Below are positions 61,608 to 64,000 of a stretch of DNA of 64,000 nt, one piece after another (position 1 is the first letter of the stretch; each line of letters begins with the position of its first letter). Below the pieces are notes generated by a model. It did no database searches, was not told the origin of the DNA, and saw nothing but the letters and a program-made list of their open reading frames with translations. The stretch is from assembly GCA_920105625.2 (NCBI GenBank), contig CAKKTE020000496.1, positions 491,526 through 555,525 of the forward strand, read 5' to 3'. The position numbers were made by a program, and so were the translations under genes. This DNA is from Clusia tigrina. Its lineage: Eukaryota; Arthropoda; Insecta; Diptera; Clusiidae.

Positions 61608-63758
61608 CGAGTACTTTATTGTTACAAAATTTCAAGGTTAATGACGCTCAGTAAAAAGTTACCAGCATTTGTATGTTGCAAACTTTGATAGGTGTAGGAC
61701 GTACCGTATAGAAGTTAGGGCCATTTGGAGTTTTATCAGTGTTTGATTTGGGACTCAAGGGGTAGCATGGCTTTGAGCGATAGCGTAAATTGACAAGAGG
61801 CTCGAGTACTTTATTGTTACAAAATTTCGAGGTTATATGACGCTCCAGTAAAAAGTTACAAGCATTTGTATGTTGCAAACTTTGATAGGTGTTGGACCTA
61901 CCGTATAGAAGTTAGGGCCATTTGAAGTTTTATCAGTGTTTAATTTGGGACTCAAGGGTAGCATAGCTTTGAGCGATAACTTAAATTGACAAGAGGCTCG
62001 AGTACTTTATTGTTACAAAATTTCAAGGTTTTATGACGCTACAGTAAAAAGTTACAAGCATTTGTATGCTGCAAACTTTGATAGGTGTAGGATGTACTGT
62101 TTAGAAGTTAGGGCCATTTGAAGTTCTATCAGTGTTTGATTTTGGACTCAAGGGTAGCATAGCTTTGAGCGATGGCTTAAATTGACAAGTGGTTCGAGTA
62201 CTTTATTGTTACAAAATTTCAAGATTTAATGTCGCCCAGTAAAAAGTTGCAAGCATTTGTATGTTGCAAACTTTAATAGGTATAGGACGTGCCGTACAGA
62301 AGTTAGGGCCATTTGAAGTTTTATCAGTGTTTAGTTTGGGACTCAAGGTTAGAATAGCTTTTGTGCGATGGCTTAAATTGACAAGAGGCTCAAGTACTTT
62401 ATTGTTACAAAATTTCAAGGTTTTATGACGCTCCAGTAAAAAGTTACAAGCATTTGTATGTTGCAAACTTTGATAGGAGTAGGATGTACCATATAGAAGT
62501 TAGGGCCATTTGAAGTTTTATCAGTGTTTGATTTTGGACTCAAGGGTAGCATAGCTTTGAGCGATAGCTTAAATTGACAAGAGGCTCGAGTACTTTATTG
62601 TTACAAAATTTCAAGCTTTTATGACGCTCCAGTAAAAAGTTACAAGCATTTGTATGTTGCAAAATTTGATAGGTGTAGGACGTACCGTATATAAGTTAGG
62701 GCCATTTGAAGTTTTATCAATGTTTGATTTGGAACTCAACGGTAGCATAGCTTTGAGCGATAGCTTAAATTGACAAGAGGCTCGAGTACTTTATTGTTAC
62801 AAAATTTCAAGGTTTTATGACGCTCAGTAAAAAGTTACCAGCATTTGTATGTTGCAAACTTTGATAGGTGTAGGACGTACCGTATAGAAGGTAGGGCCAT
62901 TTGGAGTTTTATCAATGTTTGATTTGGGACTCAAGGGTAGCATGGCTTTGAGCGATAGCGTAAATTGACAAGAGGCTCGAGTACTTTATTGTTACAAAAT
63001 TTCGAGGTTTTATGACGCTCCAGTAAAAAGTTACCAGCATTTGTATGTTGCAAACTTTGATAGGTGTAGGACGTACGTATAGAAGTTAGGCCATTTGGAG
63101 TTTTATCAGTGTTTGATTTGGGACTCAAGGGTAGCATGGCTTTGAGCGATAGCGTAAATTGACAAGAGGCTCGAGTACTTTATTGTTACAAAATTTCGAG
63201 GTTTTATGACGCTCCAGTAAAAAGTTACAAGCATTTGCATGTTGCAAACTTTGATAGGTGTAGAACCTACCGTATAGAAGTTAGGGCCATTTGAAGTTTT
63301 ATCAGTGTTAGATTTGGGACTCAAGGGTAGCATAGCTTTGAGCGATAACTTAAATTGACAAGAGGCTCGAGTACTTTATTGTTACAAAATTTCAAGGTTT
63401 TATGACGCTCCAGTAAAAAGTTACAAGCATTTGTATGCTGCAAACTTTGATAGGTGTAGGACGTACTGTTTAGAAGTTAGGGCCATTTGAAGTTCTATCA
63501 GTGTTTGATTTTGGACTCAAGGGTAGCATAGCTTTGAGCGATGGCTTAAATTGACAAGTGGCTCGAGTACTTTATTGTTACAAAATTCAAGATTTTATGG
63601 TCGCCCAGTAAAAAGTTGCAAGCATTTGTATGTTGCAAACTTTAATAGGTGTAGGACGTGCCGAATATAAGTTAGGGCCATTTGAAGTTTTATCAGTGTT
63701 TGATTTGGAGCTCAACGGTAGCATAGCTTTGAGCGTTAGCTTAAATTGACAAGAGGCT
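61608..63758 (+). repeat. 13-monomer HOR, fifth copy with two monomers lost (2151 bp)
   Basis: Corresponds to copy 4 (46882-49426) at +14726, sharing its GGATGTACTG, GTGGTTCGAG and GGTATAGG changes. The last part is a Q'/S' fusion: Q' start (GTCGCCCAG, TTAATAGG, GTGCCG) passes at about 63660 into the S' end (AATATAAG, GGAGCTCAACGG, GCGTTAGC). R' and one monomer-equivalent are therefore absent, about 392 bp. Private one-base indels, mostly in short runs, lie near 61638, 61760, 63076, 63089, 63586 and 63600. Confidence 0.8.
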
Positions 63759-64000
63759 CGAGTACTTTATTGTTACAAAATTTCAAGGTTTAATGACGCT
63801 CAGTAAAAAGTTACCAGTATTTGTATGTTGCAAACTTTGATAGGTGGTAGGACGTACCGTGTAGAAGTTAGGGCCATTTGGAGTTTTATCAGTGTTTGAT
63901 TTGGGACTCAAGGGTAGCATGGCTTTGAGCGATAGCGTAAATTAACAAGAGGCTCGAGTACTTTATTGTTACAAAATTCCGAGGTTTTATGACGCTCCAG
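63759..64000 (+). repeat. T monomer and start of U, cut by window end
   Basis: Same as 49427-49668: CCAGTATTTG, ACCGTGTAG, AAATTAACAAG and AATTCCGAGG are all shared. A private extra G gives GGTGGTAGG near 63846. The array clearly continues beyond the window. Confidence 0.85.

Larger units (their letters stand above)
1..64000 (+). repeat. Satellite DNA array, 196-bp monomer, entire window
   Basis: Successive copies of the CTCGAGTACTTTATTG landmark fall 195-196 bp apart from the first base to the last (CGAG phase at 1, 196, 391, 587, 783, 978, 1174 and onward). All monomers are in direct orientation, and I found no inverted monomer or foreign insertion. One-base deletions explain the 195-bp units: ATGAC to TGAC in type P, the GTCGCCCAG variant in type Q, and CTCAG for CTCCAG in type T. 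Each monomer carries four CpG sites. There is no intergenic remainder to describe. Satellite DNA of this kind usually forms centromeric or other constitutive heterochromatin; which of these applies here is inference. I do not recognise the family. Confidence 0.98.

Noticed and set aside
1..64000. CRISPR-like regular repetition
   Set aside because: There are no unique spacers between short repeats. The full 196-bp unit is repeated head-to-tail and there are no cas genes.
1..64000. Transposable element, LTR or rDNA/telomere remnants within the array
   Set aside because: Reading through the window I found no segment departing from the monomer for more than a few bases; all irregularities are deletions or fusions of satellite units.

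Overview
The whole 64-kb window is one uninterrupted block of tandemly repeated satellite DNA. The repeat unit is about 196 bp, AT-rich (73 G+C in the 196-base consensus counted by hand, about 37%), and every monomer I followed reads head-to-tail in the same direction, giving roughly 326 monomers. I see no protein-coding gene, RNA gene, transposable element or unique spacer. Short open frames of up to 85 codons recur only because the monomer recurs. Since 196 = 3 x 65 + 1, the frame shifts at each monomer and no frame stays open.

This is eukaryotic constitutive heterochromatin, most plausibly centromeric or pericentromeric, because the monomer is close to one nucleosome repeat length and is organised in nested higher-order repeats (HORs). 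I do not recognise the satellite family and cannot name the species. Frequent CpG-to-TpG/CpA changes suggest a genome with cytosine methylation (a plant would fit), but that is inference.

Layout, using monomer types named from diagnostic bases (phase 1 = the CGAG of the XhoI-like CTCGAG). An ancestral 6-monomer series P-Q-R-S-T-U of 1173 bp is seen at 1-1173, 4111-5283 and 14881-16053. From 4697 to about 13849 lie two tandem copies of a 24-monomer HOR (4700 bp), each holding an internal 7-monomer tandem duplication (1370 bp). A 3.03-kb block (2482-5507) recurs at 13252-16277. From 15011 to 20276 lie two tandem copies of a 14-monomer HOR (2633 bp) marked by a 105-bp deletion; a third copy is at about 23000-25876. 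From about 26790 to 37990 lie two tandem copies of a 31/29-monomer HOR (shift 5990 then 5599 bp), with a third, shortened version at about 52130-57350. From 39248 to 49426 lie four head-to-tail copies of a 13-monomer HOR (2544-2546 bp), itself a doubled 6-mer. From 55801 to about 60660 is an 11/10-monomer HOR. From 61022 to the end the 13-mer material returns as a near-copy of 46.3-49.7 kb, but with a cluster of private one-base indels.

The biology visible here is structural: repeated unequal exchange at several unit sizes, small deletions between short direct repeats that were then amplified, and probable methylation-driven CpG decay. The point most needing a check is whether the last 3 kb is a true recent duplication or an assembly artefact.
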